The notes: generated by a model not told the origin, from the letters alone. Shown: positions 24,717 to 33,517, counted from the stretch's first letter. The stretch is 64,000 nt of DNA from RYN-230 sp963837515 (GCA_963837515.1 CAWINT010000002.1:372001-436000); one strand, 5' to 3'. Made by a program: numbers and translations.

Positions 24717-25880
24717 ATGAGGGGTCCTGCGGAGGCACTGATCGACCTGGCGGCCATCACCGGCAACGTGGCGGAGTTGCGCCGCCGGATCCCCGGCCCG
24801 CAGCTGATGGCGGTGGTCAAGGCCGACGGGTACGGCCACGGGATGATCCCGGCGGCCCGGGCCGCGCTGGACGGCGGGGCCGCGTGGCTGGGCGTGGTCC
24901 ACGTGCACGAGGCACTGGCGCTGCGCCGGGCGGGGATCACCACCCCAGTGCTCTGCCTGACCGGGGTGCCCGGCGCGGCGCACCATGAGGCGGTCCTGGA
25001 CGGCATCGACCTAGCGGTGGACTCGGTGCCGCTGCTCATCGAGGTCGCCGCGGCCGCTGGGCAGGCCGGCCGTCCCGCGCGGGTGCACCTCAAGGCGGAC
25101 ACCGGGATGTCACGGGGCGGCGCGACCGCCGCCGAGTGGCCCGCGCTGGTGGCGGCCGCCCGCTCCGCCGAGGCGGCCGGGCACGTGGCCATCGCGGGCA
25201 TCTGGTCCCATCTGGCCTGCGCGGACCTGCCCGGGCACCCGTCCATCGCGGCCCAGCTCGACCGGTTCACCGAGGCGGTCGCGGTGGCCGAGGCGGCCGG
25301 GGCCCGGCCGGAGGTCCGCCACCTGGCCAACACCGCCGCCGCGATCACCCTCCCGGGCACCTGGTTCGACCTGGTCCGGCCGGGGGGCGCGGTCTACGGC
25401 CTGGCCACCCTGCCGGGTGGCGCGCCCGGCTGGCTGCGCCCCGCGATGACGCTGCGGACCCGGCTGGTGCTGGCCAAGCGGGTCCCGGACGGCACCCCGG
25501 TGTCCTACGGCCACCGGTACGCCACCACGGGGGAGAGCACGCTCGGGCTGATCCCGCTCGGCTACGCGGAGGGGATCCCCCGGCACGCGTCCGGCGTCGT
25601 CCCGGTGCTGGCCCGGGGTGGCCGGCGCTTCATCGCCGGGACGGTCTGCATGGACCTGTCGGTGCTCGATTTCGGCCCGGAGCCCGCGCAGGCGGGCGAC
25701 GAGGTCGTGCTGTTCGGGCCCGGTGACCACGGCGAGCCGACCGCCCAGGAGTGGGCCGACGCGCTGGGCACGGTTTCGTACGAGATCGTCACGAACGTCG
25801 CCGGCCGGGTGGCAAGAACCTACTCTGGAGTAGCATTCGAGCAGGACGCTATGCGCACGGCGGGCGTAGACCCCGCCTGA
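24717..25880 (+). CDS. alr: alanine racemase
   Basis: PLP enzyme making D-alanine for peptidoglycan. The PLP lysine is Lys35 in AVVKADGYGHG. Other family motifs include HLKADTGMSRGG, WSHLACAD, RPGGAVYGL, the VSYGHRY segment and the C-terminal CMDLSVLDFG with TVSYEIVTNV. It is 387 residues. The ATG at 24717 follows a repeat array and has no good Shine-Dalgarno. It groups with other cell-envelope genes (glmM, glmS, nnrD), as in related actinomycetes. Confidence 0.96.
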   Translation: MRGPAEALIDLAAITGNVAELRRRIPGPQLMAVVKADGYGHGMIPAARAALDGGAAWLGVVHVHEALALRRAGITTPVLCLTGVPGAAHHEAVLDGIDLAVDSVPLLIEVAAAAGQAGRPARVHLKADTGMSRGGATAAEWPALVAAARSAEAAGHVAIAGIWSHLACADLPGHPSIAAQLDRFTEAVAVAEAAGARPEVRHLANTAAAITLPGTWFDLVRPGGAVYGLATLPGGAPGWLRPAMTLRTRLVLAKRVPDGTPVSYGHRYATTGESTLGLIPLGYAEGIPRHASGVVPVLARGGRRFIAGTVCMDLSVLDFGPEPAQAGDEVVLFGPGDHGEPTAQEWADALGTVSYEIVTNVAGRVARTYSGVAFEQDAMRTAGVDPA

Positions 25881-25993
25881 GCTGGCATTGCGTGACAGCG
25901 AGTCCGGCCACGGCCGACCGCGGGCCGGGGACCGGGCAGCTGCCGTGATCCCCGGCCGGGCCGCCTCCCGGCCGGGAGCGGCGGGAGGTGGGC

Positions 25994-27505
25994 ATGGCGA
26001 CCTGGCGGCGGATCACCGGGGCGGTCGGGCTGGGCGCGGGTGCGGTGGCCGCAGGTGCTGGCGTGCTCGTGGCCGCCGAGCGGATCGCGATCGGCCGGGT
26101 CCAGGTGCTGCGCCGCAACGCGCCGCCGGAGGACCTGGGTGAGCTGCGCGGCCAGTCGCTGACCGTGCTGGCGGACGACGGGGTCCCGCTGCACGTCGAG
26201 ATCGACGAGCCGGACCCGGCGGCGGCCCCGGGCCGCCGCCGCCCGCGGCCGCCGACCCTGATCTTCTGCCACGGGTACACGCTGAACCAGGACTGCTGGC
26301 ACTTCCAGCGGGCCGCGCTGCGGGGCCGGCACCGGATGGTGTTCTGGGATCAGCGGGACCACGGCCGGTCCGGGCGGTCCGCGGGCGGCAGCACGACCAG
26401 CGTGGACCGGCTGGGCGCGGACCTGGCCCGGGTCATCCAGGCGGTGGCCCCGGGTGACCAGCCGGTCCTGCTGATCGGCCACTCCATGGGTGCGATGACG
26501 ATCATGGCGCTGGCCCGGCAGCACCCCGGCCTGTTCGGCACCAAGGTGACCGGGGCCGCTCTGATCTCCACCGCGGCCAGCGGGCTGGATGCGGGCAGCC
26601 CGTGGATGCCCGGCCCCGCGCGGCCCGTGCTGCGCCGCGCGCTCCCGGTGGTGCTGCGCGGCGCGGCGACCGGCTACCGGGCGATGCTGGTCGAGCAGGG
26701 CCGCCGGGTAGCCAGCGACATCTCGTTCCTGTCCACCCGGTTCGTCGGGTTCGGCGATCCCCGGGTGAACCCGGCCCTGGTCGACTTCCTGGAGCAGATG
26801 ATCCGGTCTACCCCGATCGAGGTGGTGGCGGCGTTCGGCGAGGCCCTGTACACGGTGGACCTGCGGGACACCCTGGCCACGGTCGGCCGGGTGCCGACGG
26901 TCGTCATGATCGGCGACAAGGACCGTCTCATCTCCCCGTCGTTGGGCCTGGACCTGGCGGCCGAGGTGCCGGGCGCCGAGCTGATCTGGGTCCCGGGGGC
27001 CGGGCACGCCCTTATCCTGGAGGCCCCCGAGATGGTCAACGAGGGGATCACCGAGCTGATCGCCCGGGCTTACGCCGGGCGCGGCGTCCGTGACCGGTCG
27101 GCCCGGGCGTTACGGCGCGGTCCCGGCCGGCGGCAGAAGAAGGCAGGTGCAACCCGTGACGGCGACGCCGTCTCCCGCCACGCGCATCGAGGTGCCCACC
27201 GCGCCGGACATGCACGCGCTGGGCCGCCAGCTGGCCGGCCTGCTGCGCGCCGGGGACCTGGTCGTGCTCAGCGGCCCGCTGGGAGCGGGCAAGACCACGC
27301 TGGTCCAGGGGATCGGGGCCGGCCTGCAGGTACGCGGCCCGGTGACGTCGCCGACCTTCGTCATCGCCCGGGTGCACCCGTCACTGGCCGGCGGCCCCGG
27401 CCTGGTGCACGTGGACGCCTACCGGCTGTCCAGCGTCGCCGAGGTCGACGACCTGGATCTCGACGCGTCGGTGGACGACTGCGTGACCGTGGTCGAGTGG
27501 GGTGA
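25994..27505 (+). CDS. alpha/beta-fold hydrolase; 3' end probably frameshifted
   Basis: An N-terminal hydrophobic segment (VGLGAGAVAAGAGVLVAAE) suggests membrane anchoring. The hydrolase core follows: oxyanion-loop FCHGYTLN, the nucleophile elbow GHSMG, an acid in GDKDRL and the catalytic His in PGAGHALI. From about codon 365 the open frame is Arg/Gly-rich and overlaps tsaE by 350 bases in another frame, so this tail is not a natural protein end. A one-base deletion before 27156 would bring in a TGA at 27157-27159, a GTGA overlap with tsaE like those further downstream. The start ATG has GGAGG five bases upstream. Substrate unknown. Confidence 0.85.
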   Translation: MATWRRITGAVGLGAGAVAAGAGVLVAAERIAIGRVQVLRRNAPPEDLGELRGQSLTVLADDGVPLHVEIDEPDPAAAPGRRRPRPPTLIFCHGYTLNQDCWHFQRAALRGRHRMVFWDQRDHGRSGRSAGGSTTSVDRLGADLARVIQAVAPGDQPVLLIGHSMGAMTIMALARQHPGLFGTKVTGAALISTAASGLDAGSPWMPGPARPVLRRALPVVLRGAATGYRAMLVEQGRRVASDISFLSTRFVGFGDPRVNPALVDFLEQMIRSTPIEVVAAFGEALYTVDLRDTLATVGRVPTVVMIGDKDRLISPSLGLDLAAEVPGAELIWVPGAGHALILEAPEMVNEGITELIARAYAGRGVRDRSARALRRGPGRRQKKAGATRDGDAVSRHAHRGAHRAGHARAGPPAGRPAARRGPGRAQRPAGSGQDHAGPGDRGRPAGTRPGDVADLRHRPGAPVTGRRPRPGARGRLPAVQRRRGRRPGSRRVGGRLRDRGRVG

Positions 27506-27677
27506 AGGGCTGGTCGAAGGGCTCGCCGCCGACCGGCTGGAGGTCGGCATCGCGATGAGTCCGGCCGGGGCGGCCACGGACGCGCGGCAGGTGACGTTGA
27601 CCGGGATCGGTGAACGGTGGGCGGCCGGTACGGAATCCGTGGGATGTGCCGTACCGGTTACGCCTGAGGCCATATAG
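27156..27677 (+). CDS. tsaE: tRNA threonylcarbamoyladenosine biosynthesis ATPase TsaE
   Basis: ATPase partner of TsaB/TsaD in making t6A37 of tRNA. The Walker A motif GPLGAGKTT is at residues 40-48; TSPTFVIA, HVDAYRL and VVEWGE are the other family motifs. The GTG at 27156 gives 173 residues and follows AAGAAGGCAGG. A GTG at 27090 is possible but gives a non-conserved leader. The other t6A genes (tsaB, tsaD) lie 1.3-2.5 kb downstream on the same strand. Confidence 0.95.
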   Translation: MTATPSPATRIEVPTAPDMHALGRQLAGLLRAGDLVVLSGPLGAGKTTLVQGIGAGLQVRGPVTSPTFVIARVHPSLAGGPGLVHVDAYRLSSVAEVDDLDLDASVDDCVTVVEWGEGLVEGLAADRLEVGIAMSPAGAATDARQVTLTGIGERWAAGTESVGCAVPVTPEAI

Positions 27678-27786
27678 TTTCGGTCTGTCCCCGCGTTGCT
27701 GGCGCCGGGCCGCCGTGGTCCGGGGCATCCGCAACGCGTCTCGCGCCGTCCTGCACGGTCCGATTCATCTCTCCCGGAGGCGCGCC

Positions 27787-28740
27787 GTGGTTCAGCAGGG
27801 GCCCGTCCCGCCGCGGTCCCGTCGGCGGCCCGCACCACGCGGCGGCCCGGACTGGGAAGATCCCGGTTACCCCAGCGACGACGAGGAACTGCCCCCGTGG
27901 GCCGGGCTGGCGGTGGACCCCCGGTGGGCCGACGGCACCGGCCGCGGCAAGCGCGCCGCCCCGGCCCGCCACGAGTCACCGCCGCCGGCGGAGCCCGAGT
28001 TCCCCGAGCCGGCCGTTGCGCCTCCTGCTCGCCGTAGCGGGCGGCAGGCGGCGGCGCGGGCCCGGCGGACCCGCCGCTCCATGCGGGTGTGGGGCGGTCT
28101 CGCGGTGCTGGCCGTCATCGCCGGCGCCGGGATCTGGTGGCTGGTCGGCCGGCCGGGTACCCCGGCGCGGCTGCCGGCCGTGATGGTCACCACCTTCCAG
28201 CCCGGTGAATTCCAGACCGTTCCCAACGCCTGCTCCGCGGTGACTGCCGCCACCCTCGGTACCTACCTGCCCGGGAAGCGGGCCATGGCGTCGCCCGCCT
28301 CGCTGGACGGCGGGGCGGCCAGCCTGTGCAGCTGGACCCTGGATGCCCGGCCGGTCTACCGGCTGCTGAACGTCCAGGTCCAGGCCTATACGCCGAACGG
28401 CCTGGCGAGCGGGGACGGCAGCGCCACGTTCGCCGCCATCGACGCCTACACCCAGGCGCTGCAGCAGAAAGCGCACCCGGCCAAGAAGACCCGGCTGCCT
28501 CCGGCGGCCATCACCACGCTGGCCGGCCTGGGCAGCAAGGCCTTCGCCGCGGTCCAGCGCACCCGTGGTGGCGGGGTCACTACCGACCTGGTCACCGTGG
28601 TGGTGCGGGATCGCAACGTGGTGGTCACCGCGGTCTTGGAGGGGGACACCGGGCGCGGTGGGTACGGCCCCGTCCCGGTGCCGCAACTCCAGGCCGGTGC
28701 CGCGGCGGCCGCCCACGACGTCCTGGCTCAGCTGAAGTAG
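27787..28740 (+). CDS. conserved single-pass membrane protein of unknown function
   Basis: 317 residues. An acidic/Pro-rich cytoplasmic part (DWEDPGYPSDDEELPPWAGL), a basic RRTRRSMR stop-transfer, one helix (WGGLAVLAVIAGAGIWWLV), then an extracytoplasmic domain of about 180 residues with two Cys (VPNACSAV, SLCSWTL). This layout (DUF3558-like outside part) resembles exported lipoprotein-type domains but no lipobox is present. The GTG at 27787 has GGAGG six bases upstream. It lies between tsaE and tsaB, as related proteins do in other actinomycetes. Function unknown. Confidence 0.8.
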   Translation: MVQQGPVPPRSRRRPAPRGGPDWEDPGYPSDDEELPPWAGLAVDPRWADGTGRGKRAAPARHESPPPAEPEFPEPAVAPPARRSGRQAAARARRTRRSMRVWGGLAVLAVIAGAGIWWLVGRPGTPARLPAVMVTTFQPGEFQTVPNACSAVTAATLGTYLPGKRAMASPASLDGGAASLCSWTLDARPVYRLLNVQVQAYTPNGLASGDGSATFAAIDAYTQALQQKAHPAKKTRLPPAAITTLAGLGSKAFAAVQRTRGGGVTTDLVTVVVRDRNVVVTAVLEGDTGRGGYGPVPVPQLQAGAAAAAHDVLAQLK

Positions 28741-28750
28741 CTTTGCTGGC

Positions 28751-28915
28751 CCCGGGGGCGGTCCCCCGCAGCCCCCCGGGATCACCGGCACGGCGAGGCC
28801 CTCCTTCGCCGGGCCTCCCCTCCCCGGTCAAATAACCCAGGGGACGACCCCGCAGCCCCCGCCATCCGCCCGCTCGGCGGGATCCCGCCTGCGGCGGGCC
28901 TCCCTCCCCGGTCAA
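28751..28915. repeat. dispersed 80-bp repeat, two tandem copies before tsaB
   Basis: Copy 1 (28751-28831) and copy 2 (28836-28915) share the plan CCCGGGGG / ACGACCCC / CCCCCCGGGATC, then GGCGAG, a small hairpin, GGGCCTCCC and a CCCCGGTCAA end. The same unit occurs at 39778-39857 and, diverged to 87 bp, in ppc at 57737-58042. In copy 2 the internal hairpin is CCCGCC/GGCGGG where the 39.8-kb copy has CCCTCC/GGAGGG, a compensatory change. Confidence 0.8.
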
Positions 28916-28956
28916 TGGGCGCGGGTCACCTCAGGTCGTGGGTAGGCTTTGCAGTC

Positions 28957-29619
28957 GTGCTGCTTGCGTTCGACACTGCGACGCCAGCCGTGACGGTGGC
29001 CCTGCATGACGGGACGCACGTGCTGGCCGAGACCGCTGCCACCGATGCCCGCCGCCCTGGCGAACTGCTGGCCTCCTTCATCGAGGTGCTGCTGGCCAAG
29101 ACCGGGGCGAGCCGCGCCGACCTCACGGCGGTGGCCACCGGGACGGGCCCGGGCCCGTACACCGGGCTGCGGGCCGGGCTGGTCACCGCCCGGGTGCTGG
29201 GCAGCGCGCTGGGCATCCCGGTGTACGGTATCGGCACCCTCGACGTGATCGCCGCCGACGCGGTGACCGCCGCGGGTGGCCGCGAGTTCATCGTGGCCAC
29301 CGACGCCCGCCGGCGTGAGGTCTACTGGGCCCGGTACGACGCGGCCGGGACCCGGCTGGCGGGCCCGGACGTCGGCCGCCCGGCGGACGTGGCCGCCACC
29401 CGGGCGGGCGGCGCCGGACTGGCCGCGGGCACCGGCCCGGTGCTGTACCCGGGGGTGCTGGGCGAGGCGATCGAGCCCGCCTACCCGTCGGCCGCCACCC
29501 TGGCCCGCCTGGCCGCTGCCCGGATCGCCGCGGGCACGGCCTCGCCCGGAGCCGAGCCGCTCTACCTGCGCCGCCCGGACGCACGGGAGCCTGGTCCGCC
29601 CAAACGGGTGACCGTGTGA
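28957..29619 (+). CDS. tsaB: tRNA threonylcarbamoyladenosine biosynthesis protein TsaB
   Basis: ASKHA-fold partner that binds TsaD in t6A synthesis. LLAFDTATPAVTVALHDG at the start and TGPGPYTGLRAGLVTARVLG are diagnostic. It is 220 residues from the GTG at 28957. No Shine-Dalgarno is seen; TAGGCT (28943-28948) eight bases upstream fits a leaderless transcript. Its stop overlaps the rimI GTG (GTGA), which suggests coupled translation of tsaB-rimI-tsaD. Confidence 0.94.
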   Translation: MLLAFDTATPAVTVALHDGTHVLAETAATDARRPGELLASFIEVLLAKTGASRADLTAVATGTGPGPYTGLRAGLVTARVLGSALGIPVYGIGTLDVIAADAVTAAGGREFIVATDARRREVYWARYDAAGTRLAGPDVGRPADVAATRAGGAGLAAGTGPVLYPGVLGEAIEPAYPSAATLARLAAARIAAGTASPGAEPLYLRRPDAREPGPPKRVTV

Positions 29620-30164
29620 CAGCGGGGATGGCCGGAGTGCCCGCCGAGACCGGGCCGGCCCCGGACACCAGCCTGCGGCCGATGATCCGGGAAGACCTGC
29701 CGGCCGTGCTGCGGCTGGAGGCGGAGCTGTTCGCCGAGGAGGCGTGGACCGAGGGCATGCTCGCGGCCGAACTCGATGGCGTGGCCAGCGACCGCTACTA
29801 CCTGGTCGCCGAGGACCACGGCGAGGTTCTCGGCTACGCCGGGCTGCTGACTCCCGGCGGCGGGCAGGCCGACGTGCTCACGCTGGCCGTGGCGCGGGGG
29901 CACTGGGGGCGGCGGATCGGCGGCGCGCTGCTGGACGCCCTGATCGGCGAGGCGGCCCGGCGGGGCGCCGTGGAGGTCTTCCTCGAAGTGCGGATCGACA
30001 ACCAGCGCGCCCAGCGGCTGTACCAGGGGCGTGGTTTCAGCGAGATCGGCGTGCGGCGCGGCTACTACCAGCCGTCCGGGACCGACGCCCTGGTGATGCG
30101 GCTCAGCCTGCCCCGCCGCCGGCCGGCGGGCCGGGTCCGGTGGCCCCGGGGAGGTAACCGGTGA
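29616..30164 (+). CDS. rimI: ribosomal protein S18-alanine N-acetyltransferase (RimI-type GNAT)
   Basis: GNAT acetyltransferase of 182 residues. The acetyl-CoA loop is VARGHWGRRIGGALLDALI, and FLEVRIDNQRAQRLYQGRGF is the RimI-type block. Placement between tsaB and tsaD with GTGA overlaps on both sides is the typical actinobacterial arrangement. The N-terminal 20 residues and the Arg-rich tail are not conserved. Exact substrate (S18 N-terminus or others) is inferred from family and context. Confidence 0.92.
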   Translation: MTAGMAGVPAETGPAPDTSLRPMIREDLPAVLRLEAELFAEEAWTEGMLAAELDGVASDRYYLVAEDHGEVLGYAGLLTPGGGQADVLTLAVARGHWGRRIGGALLDALIGEAARRGAVEVFLEVRIDNQRAQRLYQGRGFSEIGVRRGYYQPSGTDALVMRLSLPRRRPAGRVRWPRGGNR

Positions 30165-31189
30165 GCGGGCCACTGGTGCTGGGCATCGAGACGTCCTGCG
30201 ACGAGACCGGGGCCGGGCTGGTCCGCGGGCATGAGCTGCTGGCCGACGCGGTGGCGTCCAGCGTGGCGGAACACGCCCGGTTCGGCGGGGTCGTGCCGGA
30301 AGTGGCCAGCCGCGCGCACCTGGAGGCGATGGTCCCAGCCGTGGACCGGGCTCTCGCCACCGCCGGGGTCCCGCTGGCCGACGTGGACGCGATCGCGGTG
30401 ACGGCCGGGCCCGGGCTGACCGGGGCGCTGCTGGTCGGGGTGTGCGCGGCCAAGGCGTACGCACTGGCCCTGGGCAAGCCGCTGTACGGGGTGAACCACC
30501 TGGCCGCGCACATCGCCGTGGACCAGCTGGAGCACGGCGCGCTGCCCACGCCGGCCATCGCCCTGCTCGTCTCCGGCGGGCACTCTTCGCTGCTGCTCAC
30601 CCGGGACGTGGCCGGTGACGTGGAGCCGCTCGGCGCCACCATCGACGACGCGGCCGGGGAGGCCTACGACAAGGTGGCGCGGCTGCTCGGGCTGCCGTTC
30701 CCCGGCGGCCCGCCGATCGACCGGGCGGCGCGGGACGGGGACGCGGCAGCGATCTCGTTCCCCCGGGCCAAGTATCACGACCGGACCTATGACTTCTCCT
30801 TCTCCGGGCTCAAGACGGCCGTGGCCCGCTGGGTGGAGGCGCGGCAGGCCGCCGGGCTCAGCGTGCCGGTGGCCGATGTGGCCGCGTCGTTCCAGGAGGC
30901 GGTGGCCGACGTGCTGACCCGCAAGGCGGTCCAGGCCTGCCAGGAGCACGGGGTCGGCCACCTGGTGATCGGCGGGGGAGTGGCGGCGAACTCCCGGCTG
31001 CGGGGACTGGCCGCGGAGCGCTGCGCGGCGGCCGGGATTCGGCTGCGGGTGCCCCGGCCCGGCCTGTGCACCGATAACGGCGCGATGGTGGCCGCGCTCG
31101 GGGCCGAGCTGGTAGCCCGGGGCGCGGCGCCGTCCGCGCTGGACCTCGGGGCCGATTCCAGCCTGCCGGTCAGCAGCGTCCTGGTCTGA
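30161..31189 (+). CDS. tsaD: tRNA N6-adenosine threonylcarbamoyltransferase TsaD
   Basis: Transfers threonylcarbamoyl to A37 of ANN-decoding tRNAs. LGIETSCDETGAGLV opens the protein, the metal ligands are His113 and His117 in NHLAAHI, and the ATP/phosphate loops LLVSGGHSSLL and CTDNGAMVAA are present. It is 342 residues. GTG start overlaps the rimI stop. The groES promoter begins about 40 bases after its stop. Confidence 0.96.
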   Translation: MSGPLVLGIETSCDETGAGLVRGHELLADAVASSVAEHARFGGVVPEVASRAHLEAMVPAVDRALATAGVPLADVDAIAVTAGPGLTGALLVGVCAAKAYALALGKPLYGVNHLAAHIAVDQLEHGALPTPAIALLVSGGHSSLLLTRDVAGDVEPLGATIDDAAGEAYDKVARLLGLPFPGGPPIDRAARDGDAAAISFPRAKYHDRTYDFSFSGLKTAVARWVEARQAAGLSVPVADVAASFQEAVADVLTRKAVQACQEHGVGHLVIGGGVAANSRLRGLAAERCAAAGIRLRVPRPGLCTDNGAMVAALGAELVARGAAPSALDLGADSSLPVSSVLV

Positions 31190-31230
31190 GGCCCGGGCCG
31201 GGACACGGGCCGCAGGCCGGCCCGGTTGGG

Positions 31231-31259
31231 TTGACGATGCGGCGCGGCGGGGCTACTGT
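31231..31259 (+). promoter_or_regulatory. groES-groEL promoter
   Basis: TTGACG (31231-31236) and TACTGT (31254-31259), 17 bases apart, form a good vegetative promoter. The predicted start falls at the upstream edge of the CIRCE operator (31266-31292), so bound HrcA would block initiation or clearance. Confidence 0.8.
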
Positions 31260-31265
31260 TCGGGA

Positions 31266-31292
31266 CTGGCACTCTCTAGGGTAGAGTGCTAA
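31266..31292 (+). promoter_or_regulatory. CIRCE operator (HrcA site)
   Basis: CTGGCACTC-N9-GAGTGCTAA. The right arm matches the CIRCE consensus half-site exactly, and the left differs only at its outer bases (consensus TTAGCACTC). The 9-base spacer is canonical. This indicates heat-shock control of groES-groEL by the HrcA repressor; hrcA itself is not in the window. Confidence 0.93.
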
Positions 31293-31389
31293 TACGACGA
31301 GGCTGGTCTGGCACCCGCGACGACAGCTGGCCGTGGTCGTGTCATCTATAGCCGTTTCCGCCATCCTTTTCGGAGGAGGAGGTCAGATC

Positions 31390-31701
31390 GTGGCGACCGC
31401 TACCAAGGTTGTTCTCAAGCCACTCGAAGACCGGATCGTGGTTCGCACGCTGGAGGCCGAGCAGACCACCGCGTCTGGGCTGGTCATCCCGGACACCGCC
31501 AAGGAGAAGCCCCAGGAGGGCGAAGTCCTGGCGGTCGGCCCGGGCCGATTCGACGACGCTGGCACCAAGCGCGTCCCGATGGACGTCAAGGTGGGTGACG
31601 TCGTGCTGTACAGCAAGTACGGCGGCACCGAGGTGAAGTACCACGGCGAGGAGTACCTGGTGCTCTCGGCCCGTGACGTGCTTGCCATCGTCGAGAAGTA
31701 A
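31390..31701 (+). CDS. groES: co-chaperonin GroES
   Basis: Heptameric lid of the GroEL chamber, 103 residues. KVVLKPLEDRIVVRTLEAEQ, the mobile-loop EQTTASGLVIPDTAKEKPQEG and YSKYGGTEVKYHGEEYLVLS are diagnostic. The GTG at 31390 follows GGAGGAGG. A longer frame from 31333 lies in the leader and is rejected. Controlled by the promoter and CIRCE site upstream. Confidence 0.97.
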   Translation: MATATKVVLKPLEDRIVVRTLEAEQTTASGLVIPDTAKEKPQEGEVLAVGPGRFDDAGTKRVPMDVKVGDVVLYSKYGGTEVKYHGEEYLVLSARDVLAIVEK

Positions 31702-31746
31702 CGCGGCCGCGCGGCGGGCCCCGACCCGCGACCAGATGTCTGCTTC

Positions 31747-31789
31747 GGACCACCGCCCCGGCGCTGTCAGGCGTCCGGGGCGGTGGTCC
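31747..31789 (+). terminator. perfect hairpin between groES and groEL
   Basis: GGACCACCGCCCCGG (31747-31761) and CCGGGGCGGTGGTCC (31775-31789), a 15-pair stem with a 13-base loop, 45 bases after groES and 58 before groEL. With only weak T content after it, it may act as a partial terminator or an RNA-processing/stability element that sets the groES:groEL ratio. Confidence 0.7.
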
Positions 31790-31847
31790 GTGGCGGGCCC
31801 GGCCCGGCCGGGCGCAATGACCTAAGTACAACCAATCAGAGGTGCTC

Positions 31848-33482
31848 ATGGCCAAGATGCTGGAGTTCGACGAGGAGGCACGGCGCGCACTGGAGCGTGG
31901 CGTGAACCGGCTCGCCGACGCCGTCAAGGTGACGCTGGGGCCGAAGGGCCGCAACGTCGTAATCGACAAGAAGTGGGGTGCCCCCACCATCACCAACGAC
32001 GGCGTGACCGTCGCCCGGGAGGTGGAACTGGAGGACCCGTACGAGAACCTGGGTGCGCAGCTCGCCAAGGAAGTCGCGACCAAGACCAACGACGTGGCCG
32101 GGGACGGCACCACCACGGCCACCGTGCTGGCCCAGGCGATGGTCCGGGACGGCCGCCGCTCGGTGACCGCGGGCGCCAACCCGATCGCCCTCAAGCGGGG
32201 CATCGACGCGGCCGCGTCGGCCGTGTCCGACCGGCTGCTGGAGGCGGCCCGGGATGTCGAGGAGCAGCGGGAGATCGCCCACGTGGCGACCGTGTCCGCG
32301 CAGGACGCCCGGATCGGCGAGCTCATCGCCGAGGCGTTCAGCAAGGTCGGCAAGGACGGCGTCATCACCGTCGAGGAATCGCCGACGATGGGCCTGGAAC
32401 TCGAATTCACCGAGGGAATGCAGTTCGACAAGGGCTACATCTCCCCGTATTTCGTCACCGACCCGGAGCGGATGGAAGCCGTTCTCGAGGACGCCTACGT
32501 GCTGCTGCACGCAGGCAAGATCTCCTCGATGGCCGATTTCCTGCCGCTGCTGGAAAAGGTCGCGCAGACCAAGAAGCCATTCCTCGTCATCGCCGAGGAC
32601 GTCGAGGGTGAGGCGCTGTCCACCCTGGTGGTGAACAAGATCCGCGGCTTGCTGCCGGTCGTCGCGGTGAAGGCGCCCGGCTTCGGTGACCGCCGCAAGG
32701 CGATGCTCGGCGACATGGCCATCCTCACCGGCGGTGAGGTGATCAGCGAGGAGGTCGGGCTCAAGCTGGAGCTGGTCGGCCTGGAGACCCTCGGCCAGGC
32801 CCGCCGCATCGTGGTCACCAAGGATGACACCACGATCGTCGATGGCGCCGGTGAAGCCGACGCGATCAGCGACCGGATCCGCCAGCTGCGCGCGGAGATC
32901 GAGAACACCGACTCCGACTGGGACCGGGAGAAGCTGCAGGAGCGGGTGGCCAAGCTGTCCGGCGGGGTCAGCGTGCTCCGGGTGGGCGCGGCCACCGAGG
33001 TGGAGCTGAAGGAGAAGAAGCACCGGCTGGAGGACGCCATCTCGGCGACCCGGGCCGCCATCGAAGAGGGGATCATCCCTGGCGGTGGCAGCGCGCTGGT
33101 GCACATCGCGGTCGCGCTGGACGATCTCGGCAAGACCGGGGACGAGGCGACCGGCGTCGGCGTGGTGCGCTCCGCGCTCTTCTCCCCGGCCCGGTGGATC
33201 GCGGAGAACGCGGGCCAGGAGGGCTCGGTCGTCACCGCCAAGATCGCGGACCTGGACTTCAACCAGGGCTACAACGCGGCCACCGGCGAGTACGGCGACC
33301 TGGTCGCCCAGGGGGTCATCGACCCGGTCAAGGTGACCCGCTCGGCGGTGCTGAACGCCGCGTCCATCGCCGCCATGCTGCTCACCACCGAGGCCCTGGT
33401 GGCAGAACGGCCCGAAGAGGAGCCCGAGGCGGCCGCGGGCGGCCACGGTCACTCGCACGGGCCCGGCGGCCACATGCACTAG
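31848..33482 (+). CDS. groEL: chaperonin GroEL with His-rich C-terminus
   Basis: 60-kDa chaperonin, 544 residues. The ATP site GDGTTTATVLAQAM, the KAPGFGDRRKAML block and the IIPGGGSALVH loop are all present. The C-terminus is not the usual Gly-Gly-Met repeat but GGHGHSHGPGGHMH, as in the GroEL1 class of actinobacteria. It is the copy linked to groES. The ATG at 31848 has AGAGG upstream; a GTG at 31842 is also in frame. A second GroEL with a GGM tail is expected elsewhere. Confidence 0.97.
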   Translation: MAKMLEFDEEARRALERGVNRLADAVKVTLGPKGRNVVIDKKWGAPTITNDGVTVAREVELEDPYENLGAQLAKEVATKTNDVAGDGTTTATVLAQAMVRDGRRSVTAGANPIALKRGIDAAASAVSDRLLEAARDVEEQREIAHVATVSAQDARIGELIAEAFSKVGKDGVITVEESPTMGLELEFTEGMQFDKGYISPYFVTDPERMEAVLEDAYVLLHAGKISSMADFLPLLEKVAQTKKPFLVIAEDVEGEALSTLVVNKIRGLLPVVAVKAPGFGDRRKAMLGDMAILTGGEVISEEVGLKLELVGLETLGQARRIVVTKDDTTIVDGAGEADAISDRIRQLRAEIENTDSDWDREKLQERVAKLSGGVSVLRVGAATEVELKEKKHRLEDAISATRAAIEEGIIPGGGSALVHIAVALDDLGKTGDEATGVGVVRSALFSPARWIAENAGQEGSVVTAKIADLDFNQGYNAATGEYGDLVAQGVIDPVKVTRSAVLNAASIAAMLLTTEALVAERPEEEPEAAAGGHGHSHGPGGHMH

Positions 33483-33517
33483 GCAGGCCTCGCCTGCGGC
33501 GTGGTCCGCTAAGCCGA

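Noticed and set aside
25988..27505. Hydrolase fused to a second domain at its C-terminus
   Set aside because: The extra 130 residues are the antiphase reading of tsaE and show no domain-like composition.
32974..33482. GroEL C-terminus read as a frameshifted GGM tail
   Set aside because: The His-rich ending is in the same clean frame with high third-position GC and matches the known GroEL1 class.
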